Assembly: GCA_902787185.1 (NCBI GenBank) | Contig: CADAFP010000012.1 | Coordinates: 1 to 64,000 of the forward strand | Length of the DNA stretch: 64,000 nucleotides | DNA from: an uncultured Bacteroidales bacterium | GTDB lineage: Bacteria > Bacteroidota > Bacteroidia > Bacteroidales > Muribaculaceae | Reading direction: 5' to 3' | In this document: positions 8,039-15,765 of the stretch, one piece after another | How the letters are laid out: the number at the start of each line of letters is the position of its first letter | Numbering within the stretch: position 1 is the first letter of the stretch | The notes under the pieces: model-generated | What the model was told of the DNA's origin: nothing | Databases searched by the model: none | Seen by the model: the letters and a program-made list of their open reading frames with translations, nothing else | Program-made: the position numbers and the translations under genes

Positions 8039-9892
8039 TTACCAGGTCCCCTTGAGAATGTAATCGATAAGGGTCGTGACATCGTTGATGGTCACAGTGC
8101 CGTCTCGGTCAACATCGGCTGCATCAAGGTTGACGCCGTCGCCACCGCCCGACAAGATGTAATCGATAAGCGTCGTGACATCGTTGATGGTTATCTCACC
8201 GTCGCCATCGGCATCACCCAACTCTGCCTGGGGGATAGCGGCAATGACCACCTCATAATATACTTCATAACTCGGCATACAATCCCACTGGACGGCATAG
8301 GCCATAAATACGAAGTGTTGCTCCTCTTCGGTCAGATAAATGACATAGGGATTATCGACCGGCTCTCCATTAGCAAACAAGAACACTTCCCCTTCACCAA
8401 CAGCTTGGACTACATAGTGTCCATCTTCCTCCCAGAAGACGATTTCAGGAGTCATTGAACGGCCGGGGACAAACACGACCTCAAAAGCATATTCGCTGAC
8501 CTCCTTGCCATCCTCCTGAGCGGTAGCCGTTATGGCATACTCCATGCCCCCGGGAGTATCTTCAGTCGGGAAGAAATATTGAACACAGTCTACACCCTCG
8601 GCAACCAACTCACCGTAAACGTAAACGCAAATCCAACCATTGCCTGTAACGGTAACAAGGACACCGTCATCGGTTACTACGTATTCGATGACAGGAGCTT
8701 CGGTAAACTCGATAACCGGCTCAAGAGGAGGAACTTCGATGAACTGAGTTTGTGAGACGCCTGGATAAGCGTTGTCCTGTTCGGCCGTTGCCCAAACGCT
8801 GACAAAGTAGTATTCGTCAGTGCGCGGAATCTCAGCAGTCACACAGCCATCACCACAATATGTTTCGGTAGTCGCCTCACCAGTCTCATTGTCGTAGTAC
8901 TTGATGTACAGGGTAACGAAACCGTCACCTAACGCGGTGATAACCATCGAATTCTCGGTCAGGTCACAGGTGATTTCGGGAGCGGGGATTTCATGCATGG
9001 CTATCGCGGGAACCTCAATAATCAAAGAGGCAGGTTCGCTAAGCAGCTTTCCCGGCGCCTGAGCGTATGCAACGAAGGCATATTCTTCTTCATACTCGCT
9101 GTAGGGGATGTAATAAACAGCGCAGCCATCCCCTTCGGCAACCAACTCATCATCGCAGAACAAGCTGACATGGCCTTCACCAGTAGCCGTTATGCAAACC
9201 CTTTGATTGTCGTGGTCATCGGTGCTGGTTATCACTGGTCTGGGTGTTTGGGAGTGAAGGATGGCGATGTCATCGACGAACAGTCGATCCATATCGGCAA
9301 CATTGTAATGACGGATGACGACGCGACCTATCTGGCCCCCATATTGGCTCAGGTCGAAGGTATAGTTGGTCCAACCACCAGGTGCTGTAATATCAGCCGA
9401 AAGCCTTACATAGTTGCCCAGGTTATTAGGGTCACCCAAACAAACAAATACAGCAAATACTTCCAGATAGGCACTCCAAGAACTCCTTGCCCATAGCGAC
9501 AACGTACCCGACAGCGACACCTGAGGTGAAATCAACCAGTTGTCGGGGAAAAGAGCGCCATCTTCTGTGCTGTAGCTCTCGGACACCGCCATATTGGTGC
9601 CGCTATGGGCATGGGCTGCATCATTGATCATTTCCCACGTGTGGCCGTCGCCATCATTATCAATAGTTAACCAATCAGGGAATTCGCTCTCCTCAAAGTC
9701 CCATAAGACGTCTCCATATATCACTTCACCGCTGGCCGCGGAGAGTGACTCCCACTGCCCGATTTTGAATGGTGCGTACTTAAACTGGGCAGCGTCGCGG
9801 TCCGGTCTCTCGTGAGAAGCAGGTTGCGCTTGCATCATGGGGATGTTGACAGCCATCAGCGTCAACAGCACAATCAGTAGTCTATTCATCAT
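8039..9892 (-). CDS. Secreted choice-of-anchor J protein with a C-terminal dockerin-like pair
   Basis: 617 residues from ATG 9892 (or 9889), where the signal peptide MMNRLLIVLLTLMAVNIPMMQAQ begins; the frame runs 14 codons further upstream without one. Residues about 45-215 form a MAM-like cleaved-adhesin/choice-of-anchor J domain (LWDFEESEFPDW, DNWLISPQVSLSG, WTNYTFDLSQYGG, FVDDIAI). Three or four Ig-like repeats follow, each around an acidic beta pattern. The end has two dockerin-like loops (GDADGDGEITINDVTTLID and DVDRDGTVTINDVTTLIDY). Probably exported. Its likely promoter is 280 bases upstream, giving a long 5' UTR. Confidence 0.82.
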   Translation of the reverse strand: MMNRLLIVLLTLMAVNIPMMQAQPASHERPDRDAAQFKYAPFKIGQWESLSAASGEVIYGDVLWDFEESEFPDWLTIDNDGDGHTWEMINDAAHAHSGTNMAVSESYSTEDGALFPDNWLISPQVSLSGTLSLWARSSWSAYLEVFAVFVCLGDPNNLGNYVRLSADITAPGGWTNYTFDLSQYGGQIGRVVIRHYNVADMDRLFVDDIAILHSQTPRPVITSTDDHDNQRVCITATGEGHVSLFCDDELVAEGDGCAVYYIPYSEYEEEYAFVAYAQAPGKLLSEPASLIIEVPAIAMHEIPAPEITCDLTENSMVITALGDGFVTLYIKYYDNETGEATTETYCGDGCVTAEIPRTDEYYFVSVWATAEQDNAYPGVSQTQFIEVPPLEPVIEFTEAPVIEYVVTDDGVLVTVTGNGWICVYVYGELVAEGVDCVQYFFPTEDTPGGMEYAITATAQEDGKEVSEYAFEVVFVPGRSMTPEIVFWEEDGHYVVQAVGEGEVFLFANGEPVDNPYVIYLTEEEQHFVFMAYAVQWDCMPSYEVYYEVVIAAIPQAELGDADGDGEITINDVTTLIDYILSGGGDGVNLDAADVDRDGTVTINDVTTLIDYILKGTW

Positions 9893-10177
9893 AATAAACA
9901 GTTTTTTAGGCGGATATGCTCCAGTCCCGAGCACACCTTATTGTTTGCATGAAAGCGTGGACTGTAATTGCTGCACCCTGCGCTGAAGGTTTTTTTTGAG
10001 AAAAACATGTAATAGACCATCACACACGCAACCCGCCTTCATCCATGGGCGAGGCTGCCGCCTTTTCATCCTCCTATTCAGTTTAGATTCTCTTCCAGAA
10101 TCAACAGACAGTGTAAAACAACAACGCTTTTAAAAACAAATTGTCTTGACCAAGACTCAGCACGTCCCAATCATCGG

Positions 10178-10207
10178 CAAATTTAGTAAAAATCCCCCAT
10201 TTACGCA
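10178..10207 (-). promoter_or_regulatory. Probable promoter of the choice-of-anchor J gene
   Basis: On the minus strand TTG (10205-10207), 19 bp, TAAATTTG (10178-10185). It implies a 5' UTR near 280 nt. Confidence 0.55.
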
Positions 10208-10226
10208 AGAAAAAAAAGGCTCAAAG

Positions 10227-10343
10227 TTTTTAGTTTCTAGTCCTTAGTCCATTTTAGTTTCTAGTCCCTAGTCCTTAGTCCTTAGTTGGCATCCGCCAAC
10301 TATTCACTGTTCACTGTTAACTGTTAACTATTCACTGTTCACT
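10227..10343. repeat. Heptamer repeat locus with central hairpin
   Basis: Units of 7 bp (TTTCTAG, TCCTTAG, TCCCTAG) run up to a palindrome GTTGGCATCCGCCAAC (10284-10299), then a second unit type (TATTCAC, TGTTCAC, TGTTAAC) follows. Related loci occur near 13.9, 21.2, 53.7, 57.6, 60.2 and 61.5 kb. Confidence 0.85.
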
Positions 10344-10405
10344 TCTATAATCGCCATTTACAGGGCATTAAACCGAGCTGAGGTGAAAAAATTGTTGTAA
10401 ATGTG

Positions 10406-10436
10406 TTGTGTAGTTCAAAAATTGGTTGTAACTTTG
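10406..10436 (+). promoter_or_regulatory. Promoter of rpmB
   Basis: TTG (10406-10408), 20 bp, TAACTTTG (10429-10436). Confidence 0.75.
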
Positions 10437-10440
10437 CAGC

Positions 10441-10742
10441 CGATTTCGCGGCACATGTCTTGCTGGCGTTGATGCTCATGCGTTAGTCAAGTCAAGAGTG
10501 TGACACTTGATCGTTGAAACTTCGATGTCAAAACGAGCGAGATAACCCTACCCGTATGAACCCGTCATGGTCGGTGAGCTTCTCACACCGACAGGGAGAT
10601 ATGGCCTATAGACGTAAGGTTATCCACACCCGATTTATTGTGCTGCGCCTGTGTTTTTCTGTGTACAGGCAGGCATGTAGCGCGCGAGACGGCTTTAAGA
10701 GAATGTAAAACAAGAACAATAACTAAACAAAAACGAGGAACT
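10441..10742 (+). promoter_or_regulatory. Long structured leader of rpmB, candidate ribosomal-protein autoregulatory RNA
   Basis: About 300 nt separate the promoter from the rpmB ATG, unusual for this genome. GATAACCCTAC (10541-10551) pairs with GTAAGGTTATC (10614-10624) with one mismatch, closing a domain that contains a second hairpin (GTGAG/CTCAC near 10575). Upstream, TGACA and TGTCA (10501-10530) can form another arm. Long leaders bound by the encoded protein are known for many ribosomal-protein operons; assignment here is inference. Confidence 0.5.
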
Positions 10743-11000
10743 ATGTCTAAAGTTTGTCAAATCACCGGAAAGAAGGCGATCACGGGCAACAACGTATCGC
10801 ACTCCAAGCGCAGGACGAAACGCAAATTCAACGTTAACGTCTTCAACCGCAAGTTCTATTGGCCCGAGCAGGGTCAGTGGATTCGCCTGACCGTTTCGGC
10901 ATCAGGCCTGCGCAACATTAACAAGATGGGTCTGGACGCTGCTCTGAAGAAGGCAGCCGAGGAGGGCCATCTGACTGAAATCCAAGTTATCAACCAGTAA
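10743..11000 (+). CDS. rpmB: 50S ribosomal protein L28 (bL28)
   Basis: 85 residues beginning [20 protein letters not shown], with the conserved [22 protein letters not shown] region typical of Bacteroidetes L28. It binds 23S rRNA in the large subunit. The frame is open further upstream, but ATG 10743 matches the family start. In Bacteroidetes rpmB is normally followed by rpmG and a DUF4295 gene; here the next two are fused remnants. Confidence 0.95.
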   Translation: MSKVCQITGKKAITGNNVSHSKRRTKRKFNVNVFNRKFYWPEQGQWIRLTVSASGLRNINKMGLDAALKKAAEEGHLTEIQVINQ

Positions 11001-11017
11001 GAAAAAGGAACCGAATT

Positions 11018-11185
11018 ATGGCAAAGAAAGCAAAAGGCGACCGCGTGCAAGTGATTCTCGAGTGCACCGAGCAGAAGGGTACTGGCGTTCCCGGCATCAG
11101 CCGTTACATCACGGCTCCGAGAAGACTGGCGCTTACGTGTTTGAGGAGCGCATGGTCCCCAACGACAAGGTACAGGACTGGCTGA
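11018..11185 (+). pseudogene. rpmG: rpmG (50S ribosomal protein L33) truncated and fused out of frame
   Basis: The first 32 codons are intact L33 (MAKKAKGDRVQVILECTEQ...GISRYIT). Family members continue with a TKNRKN-type stretch to about 62 residues; here the frame changes to unrelated APRRLALTCLRSAW and stops after 55 codons. The DNA downstream of the break instead encodes the end of DUF4295 in another frame. A deletion of roughly one gene-length therefore joined two genes. L33 function is presumably lost unless a second rpmG exists. An assembly or polymerase artefact is possible. Confidence 0.8.
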
Positions 11186-11190
11186 AGTAA
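11116..11190 (+). pseudogene. Remnant C-terminus of the DUF4295 ribosome-locus protein
   Basis: In the +2 frame relative to rpmG the bases read SEKTGAYVFEERMVPNDKV then QDWLK and stop. This matches the end of the roughly 50-residue DUF4295 protein that follows rpmG in Bacteroidetes (S-x-KTGAY-x-F-x-E-x-MVPN). Its own start and first half are missing. The join lies around 11110-11116. Confidence 0.75.
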
Positions 11191-11217
11191 TATTGAGCCA
11201 ATCAACAATACAATTCT

Positions 11218-11262
11218 CCTGCCCGCACGCTGACGACAACGTGCGGGCAGGCTTTCTTTTTC
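11218..11262 (+). terminator. Rho-independent terminator of the rpmB operon
   Basis: CCTGCCCGCACG and CGTGCGGGCAGG form a perfect 12-bp stem, followed by CTTTCTTTTTC. Confidence 0.9.
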
Positions 11263-11332
11263 AAACGCACCGACAGAGCACACCGCGCAGAATGACGAAT
11301 GCGTGTTTTTTCGTGCGCAAGGGTAACAAATT

Positions 11333-12109
11333 CTACGGCACACGAACAGCACGAACGGACAGGCCTAAGCGGCGGTCGTCAGTTACCCAGACCAAGTGCG
11401 TACCGAAGTACAGGCTGTAGGCGCGGTTGGAATACTCTGTGTAGAGCTTGCTTGACCAATAGCGGCACGAACCCGCGTCATTGAACGACTCACCCCAGCG
11501 GTAGCCAACGGCGGGCAAGAAGATGCTGTTGCCATTAGGGCCGGTCACCAAGCGGCCAGACACACCATTCTTAGTCGTCCAAGTCAAGGTGCATTTGTAC
11601 ATCAGTTCTTGCAGTTGTTCAAAGGTCGGCATGCGCCACGACGGACCCCAGTTGACGTAGGCCGGATCGTCCTCAGGATCCAACTCCGTCTTGCCATCGG
11701 TGAAGCCATCTGCGCCGTAAGTGCTATTCGCGCAGTACTTCGTCATAGAGGTTTTACTACCGTTGCACCACTTATAGGTGCTCCAGTCATAGTTGTCCTT
11801 GGGTGTGGTCTCGCCCCAAGCGAAGTAATCACCGTACTCCTCGGGGGTGTTGGCCCCTACGTTGCAGGTCGCCCACATCGTACCGCTGGGCAGGCCCAGG
11901 TCAACCCACTCGTGGTCATCAGCAGGGGGAGGCGTGGGAGTATGGCCGCCCAATATCACGTTGATGACTTCATTCACGTCAGTGATGTTGACCACACCGT
12001 CACCATTAACGTCGCCATAAAGGCCCTGCGCCCCAGCGGGCATCCAACAGACGACCTGTAACAATAAGGCCGACAACACGTTCTTTAATAAAATGTTCTT
12101 CTTTGTCAT
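11333..12109 (-). CDS. Secreted protein: dockerin-like loop plus FISUMP-type domain
   Basis: 258 residues. Signal peptide (residues 1-28, ending PAGAQG), then a dockerin-like calcium loop GDVNGDGVVNITDVNEVIN (about 32-50), a Pro/Thr linker and a C-terminal domain opening VDLGLPSGTMWATCNVGA. That opening is the hallmark of the Fibrobacter succinogenes major paralogous domain, common in Bacteroidetes surface proteins. Later motifs (WGPSWRMPTFEQLQELM, LPAVGYRWG, YWSS, SVRAVR) fit the same family. Likely exported; function unknown. The dockerin-like loop is N-terminal here, unlike in the neighbours. Confidence 0.87.
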   Translation of the reverse strand: MTKKNILLKNVLSALLLQVVCWMPAGAQGLYGDVNGDGVVNITDVNEVINVILGGHTPTPPPADDHEWVDLGLPSGTMWATCNVGANTPEEYGDYFAWGETTPKDNYDWSTYKWCNGSKTSMTKYCANSTYGADGFTDGKTELDPEDDPAYVNWGPSWRMPTFEQLQELMYKCTLTWTTKNGVSGRLVTGPNGNSIFLPAVGYRWGESFNDAGSCRYWSSKLYTEYSNRAYSLYFGTHLVWVTDDRRLGLSVRAVRVP

Positions 12110-12373
12110 AACTCGGTATAATGAATTGGTTAAGTTGATAATATCGGATTGTTAACTCATTGTCATTGAGGTTAATTCATACTTCAAACTCATCACCCTA
12201 TCGGCAAGCCAATGGGGAAGGTGCGACGTTTTGTTTTTTTGTTTCTCAGTCACAAAATTAATTATTTTTTGCGGTTTTCTCTTGAAAATCGCAAAAAATG
12301 AGGTCGACGAAAAATCAATCGGCATTTTTTGTTTTTCATTGAGTGAAATACTGGTTATCTGAGATAAAAATGG

Positions 12374-12381
12374 TAACTTTG
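12374..12381 (+). promoter_or_regulatory. -7 element of the thioesterase-dprA operon
   Basis: TAACTTTG with only a weak CTGG 19 bp upstream (12351-12354). It sits inside the longest open frame, so translation starts downstream at 12397 with a very short leader. Confidence 0.6.
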
Positions 12382-12396
12382 CCCAAATTACGAGAA

Positions 12397-12816
12397 ATGA
12401 CACAAGATCGATACATCTTCACGCTCGAAATCGCGGTGCGCGACTATGAGCTCGACAGCGAGGGCATCGTCAACAATGCCGTGTATCTGCACTATCTGGA
12501 GCACACGCGCCACGCCTTTGTCAAGCAGGAGGGCATCCCCTTTGGCAGCCTCACCAGCGACGGCCTCATTCCCGTGGTGCGCCGCATGGAAATCGATTAC
12601 CGCACGCCGCTGCGCAGCGGCGACGTGATGCTGAGCCGCCTGTGGATTGAACGCCAGGGGGCACGCTTCGTCTTCTATCAGGACATCTTCAGGAAGGAGG
12701 ACGGCGCCCCTGTGGTCAGCGCCGTGGTGACCATCGTGTGCATGGAGAAGGACGGACGCATCAACCGTGGCGATGACCTGGCCGAGCGCATCGCCAAATA
12801 CCTTGACCGACCATGA
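12397..12816 (+). CDS. Acyl-CoA thioesterase, hotdog fold (YbgC/FadM type)
   Basis: 139 residues from ATG 12397 (MTQDRYIFTLEIAVRDYELD). The 4HBT pattern is clear: VRDYELDSEGIVNNAVYLHYLEHTRH, where the Asp of D-x-x-G-I-V-N-N-A is the usual catalytic position. It then has the beta pattern of a single hotdog domain. It likely hydrolyses acyl-CoA or acyl-ACP thioesters. An ATG at 12343 precedes the promoter element and is not used. The stop overlaps the dprA start by 4 bp (ATGA), so the two are translationally coupled. Confidence 0.85.
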   Translation: MTQDRYIFTLEIAVRDYELDSEGIVNNAVYLHYLEHTRHAFVKQEGIPFGSLTSDGLIPVVRRMEIDYRTPLRSGDVMLSRLWIERQGARFVFYQDIFRKEDGAPVVSAVVTIVCMEKDGRINRGDDLAERIAKYLDRP

Positions 12817-13928
12817 CAACCGGCAGACTGACACCCCTGGGCTACCGCATCGCCTTTGCCAACCTGCAGGGCATGGGCATCGAACTGGCGCGCAAGCTGC
12901 TCGACGTCGTGGGCGACGAGGAGCACTTCTTTGCCACGAGCGAGAAGGACCTGCGTGCCCTCACCCACGGGCGCAGCAAGATTTACCGCGACGACCATCG
13001 CCAGGAGGTGCTGCAGCGTGCGGTGGCCGAAGAGGCCTTTGTGCGTGAGCACGGCATCGCTACCACCTACTTTACCGACCAGAACTACCCTCACCGCCTG
13101 CTCGAAGCACCCGATGCCCCGGCCATGATCTACACGCTGGGCCACTGCGACCTGGAGAGCAAGCACATCATCAGCATCGTGGGCACGCGACACGCGACGC
13201 AGTACGGCACCCGCTTTTGTGACACACTCATCGGTGAGCTGGCACAACGCCTGCCCAACCTGGTGGTGGTGAGCGGACTGGCCTACGGCATCGACATCGC
13301 CGCCCATCGCGCCGCCCTCAAGCATGGCGTCAAGACCGTCGCCGTCCTGCCCCGCGGCCTCAACCACATCTACCCTGCCAGCCACCGCAACGACGCCATC
13401 GCCATCGCTAAGCACGGCGGCATGCTGCTCACCGACTACACCAGCCAGGACAGCGTGCAGAAGAGCAACTTCCTGGCACGCAACCGCATCGTGGCGGCAC
13501 TGAGCGACTGCACGGTGGTTGTGGAGTCGGCAGGCTCGGGAGGAGCGCTGGTCACCGCCTCGCTCGCCATGAGCTACAACCGCGACGTGATGGCTGTCCC
13601 CGGCCGTTGCGGCGACGAGTTCTCGACAGGCTGCAACAAGCTCATCGCCACCAACCAGGCCGCCCTCATCACCTGTGCCGACGACCTGCTCATGGCCATG
13701 CGCTGGGAAAGTGCCAGCCCGCAACCCCTGCAGCTGGAACTGTTCCCCGAACTTACCAACGAGGAGCAGGCCGTCGTTGACGTCATCCGCAACCACGGCG
13801 AAATCCACCTCAACACGCTCGCCGAGGCCCTGCAACAGCCCGTGTATAAACTCATGAGCGTCCTTGTCGAACTCGACGGCAAACACGTCATCGCCACCCT
13901 ACCCGGCTGCCGATACACAGTTTGTTAG
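12813..13928 (+). CDS. dprA: DNA-processing protein DprA
   Basis: 371 residues. An N-terminal SAM/HhH-like part (LQGMGIELARKLL) leads to the Rossmann core with SIVGTRHATQYG, VVSGLAYGIDIAAHRAAL, PRGLNHIYPASHR, NFLARNRIVAALSD and VVESAGSGGALVTA. A C-terminal winged-helix DML1-like domain (TNEEQAVVDVIRNHGEIHL...) completes it. DprA loads RecA on incoming single-stranded DNA during transformation; many non-competent Bacteroidetes also keep it. Start overlaps the thioesterase stop. Confidence 0.93.
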   Translation: MTTGRLTPLGYRIAFANLQGMGIELARKLLDVVGDEEHFFATSEKDLRALTHGRSKIYRDDHRQEVLQRAVAEEAFVREHGIATTYFTDQNYPHRLLEAPDAPAMIYTLGHCDLESKHIISIVGTRHATQYGTRFCDTLIGELAQRLPNLVVVSGLAYGIDIAAHRAALKHGVKTVAVLPRGLNHIYPASHRNDAIAIAKHGGMLLTDYTSQDSVQKSNFLARNRIVAALSDCTVVVESAGSGGALVTASLAMSYNRDVMAVPGRCGDEFSTGCNKLIATNQAALITCADDLLMAMRWESASPQPLQLELFPELTNEEQAVVDVIRNHGEIHLNTLAEALQQPVYKLMSVLVELDGKHVIATLPGCRYTVC

Positions 13929-14078
13929 GAGTTAACAGTGAACAGTTAATAGTTAATAGTTAATAGATAATAGATGGGCGGATGCTACCTAGGCTTTAGG
14001 CTTTAGGGCGCGGATGCCAACTAAGGACTAAGGACTAGGGACTAGAAACTAAAATGGACTAGGGACTAGAAACTAAAA
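13926..14078. repeat. Heptamer repeat locus downstream of dprA
   Basis: GTTAACA, GTGAACA, GTTAATA (three copies) and GATAATA units, then GGCTTTA units, then GGCGCGGATGCCAAC, then CTAAGGA/CTAGGGA/CTAGAAA units. It is the reverse complement of the arrangement at 10227-10343. It begins at the dprA stop codon. Confidence 0.85.
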
Positions 14079-14101
14079 TTTTCTTTTTTTCGACTCGGAA
14101 T

Positions 14102-14132
14102 TTTGATAATTCAAAAGAACATAGTAACTTTG
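14102..14132 (+). promoter_or_regulatory. Promoter of the uridine phosphorylase gene
   Basis: TTTG (14102-14105), 19 bp, TAACTTTG (14125-14132): an exact Bacteroidetes consensus. Confidence 0.85.
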
Positions 14133-14178
14133 CTTTTTAATTCGCAACAGAGAACCGAAACATTAAATACACAACGAT

Positions 14179-15060
14179 ATGAACAGTAACAGAATCCCCG
14201 ACTCAGAGTTCATCATCAATGATGATGGCTCGGCGTTTCACATCCACGTGAAACCAGAACAGTTGACCGATAACATTATCGTGTGCGGCGACCCCGGCCG
14301 CGTGACCATGATTGCATCCCACTTCGACACTCGGGACTGGGAGACCTCCAGCCGCGAGTTCCACGCCATCGGCGGCACCTATCACGGCAAGCCCATCATG
14401 GCGCTGTCCCATGGCATCGGCCCCGACAACATCGACATCGTGATGACCGAGCTTGACGGCCTTGCCAACATCGACTTTGAGACCCGCACCCCCAAGCCCG
14501 AGCACCGCACGCTCAACATCGTGCGCATCGGCACTTCGGGCGGCCTTCAGCCCTACGTCCCCGTGGGCACCCCCGTCATCGCCTCCAAGGCCATCGGCTT
14601 TGACGGCGTCATCAACTACTACGCCGACCGCAACAAGGTGGCCGACCTCGACTTTGAGCAGCAGTTCTGCGACTTCGTGAAGTGGAACAAGTTGCTGGCC
14701 CGCCCCTACGTCGTGGACGCCGACCCGTGGCTGGTCGAGAAAATCGGCCGTGACGACATGGTTCGCGGCTATACCATCTCGGCAGTGGGCTTCTACGGTC
14801 CCCAGGGACGCCGCGTGCGCCTCGACCTCGCCGAGCCCGAGCTGAACAAACGCATCGAGCAGTTTGAGTACAACGGCGGCAAAATCACCAACTACGAGAT
14901 GGAGAGCAGCGCCCTGCAGGGCATGGCCCTGATGCTGGGACACCGCGCGATGACCGTCTGCTCCATCATCGCCAACCGCGTCGCCACCGACGTCAACCCC
15001 AACTACAAGACCGCCGTCGAGGACCTGGTGCGCACCGTCCTGGACCGCCTCACCGACTAA
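14179..15060 (+). CDS. udp: Uridine phosphorylase-type nucleoside phosphorylase
   Basis: 293 residues of the PNP_UDP_1 family. GDPGR (37-41) binds phosphate; ALSHGIGPDNIDI (75-87) and IVRIGTSGGLQP (114-125) are the usual active-site stretches; NYEMESSAL (238-246) holds the EMES ribose-binding motif. It cleaves uridine (or a related nucleoside) with phosphate to base and ribose-1-phosphate in pyrimidine salvage. Length exceeds E. coli Udp (253) through an N-terminal extension and an insert near 150-175, as in other Bacteroidetes members. Exact base specificity cannot be read from sequence. Confidence 0.87.
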   Translation: MNSNRIPDSEFIINDDGSAFHIHVKPEQLTDNIIVCGDPGRVTMIASHFDTRDWETSSREFHAIGGTYHGKPIMALSHGIGPDNIDIVMTELDGLANIDFETRTPKPEHRTLNIVRIGTSGGLQPYVPVGTPVIASKAIGFDGVINYYADRNKVADLDFEQQFCDFVKWNKLLARPYVVDADPWLVEKIGRDDMVRGYTISAVGFYGPQGRRVRLDLAEPELNKRIEQFEYNGGKITNYEMESSALQGMALMLGHRAMTVCSIIANRVATDVNPNYKTAVEDLVRTVLDRLTD

Positions 15061-15090
15061 TCCCGCATCAACAGATACGCCAACAAAACA

Positions 15091-15127
15091 TATCAGGCCT
15101 GCCGCTACCATGGCGACAGGCCTGATA
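15091..15127. terminator. Bidirectional terminator
   Basis: TATCAGGCCTG and CAGGCCTGATA form an 11-bp perfect stem between the convergent udp and DUF3332 genes. Confidence 0.8.
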
Positions 15128-15152
15128 AAGTTATCATACCCTATTCACGGGG

Positions 15153-15710
15153 TTAACGCAGGGCAAATGCCGTGCCGCCCACGCCGATGAGGTCTTGATA
15201 GGCGAGCACGCCCTGCTGTGACAGCTCGATGGTGGTGTAGCGGCCGTCACGCATGAGCACGTTGACGTGGCTATCGTCCACAAAGGTAAAGAGTTTCACC
15301 TCCTGACCGTTGTTCTCCAGCGACCACGAGTTGTCCTGTGCGTTGAAGTTGAAACGGGTCTCCTGATTGGTCTTCATGTTGGTGATGACATAGCCGTTCT
15401 CGTTGCTGGCGACCAGGTATTGGGCATCCTTGCCATCGATGACCTTGACGTCGTTCTGGGCCAGGGCGGGGTTGTTGCCCGACCAGAATTCAATGGAGTT
15501 CAGGATGAGCAAGTCGGCTGCAAAGCTCAGCTCATAGACGGGCAGAATCCACATCGCAACAAAAACGATCTCATTCACAAATTTGTCTCCCACCTGCTCG
15601 TTCCACGATTTCACCTTGTTGAACAATGCGAAACTGCCGATACAGGATTGCATCATCATGGATGCTGACAAAGCCACAACGGTGGCTACGATTAAATGTT
15701 TCTTTCTCAT
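15153..15710 (-). CDS. DUF3332 family lipoprotein
   Basis: 185 residues. The N-terminus MRKKHLIVATVVALSASMM leads to a lipobox ending QSC (Cys22). GSFALFNKVKSWNEQVGDKFVNEIV and LLILNSIEFWSGNNP are the conserved DUF3332 features. One membrane-like segment lies at about 48-70. Function unknown. It follows mltF by 55 bases on the same strand and is probably part of the cdsA-mltF operon. Confidence 0.85.
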   Translation of the reverse strand: MRKKHLIVATVVALSASMMMQSCIGSFALFNKVKSWNEQVGDKFVNEIVFVAMWILPVYELSFAADLLILNSIEFWSGNNPALAQNDVKVIDGKDAQYLVASNENGYVITNMKTNQETRFNFNAQDNSWSLENNGQEVKLFTFVDDSHVNVLMRDGRYTTIELSQQGVLAYQDLIGVGGTAFALR

Positions 15711-15765
15711 AATGTCATATATACTATAAAAATTAATTCACAGTTGTCTTGACGCGCCACGCGGG

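Larger units (their letters stand above)
9893..10742. other. Intergenic region: UTR, heptamer repeats, rpmB leader
   Basis: No protein gene. From left: the minus-strand 5' UTR and promoter of the 8039 gene (to 10208), heptamer repeats (10227-10343), the rpmB promoter (10406-10436) and a 300-base structured rpmB leader. The short frame at 10514-10708 lies within that leader and is not credible. Confidence 0.65.

Noticed and set aside
10514-10708. 64-codon frame in the rpmB leader
   Set aside because: Lies within the structured leader; no independent signals.
12678-13886. 402-codon minus-strand frame opposite dprA
   Set aside because: Shadow of dprA in GC-rich codons; dprA motifs are on the plus strand.
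14203-15111. 302-codon minus-strand frame opposite udp
   Set aside because: Shadow frame of low complexity (Val/Gly/Ala/His-rich).
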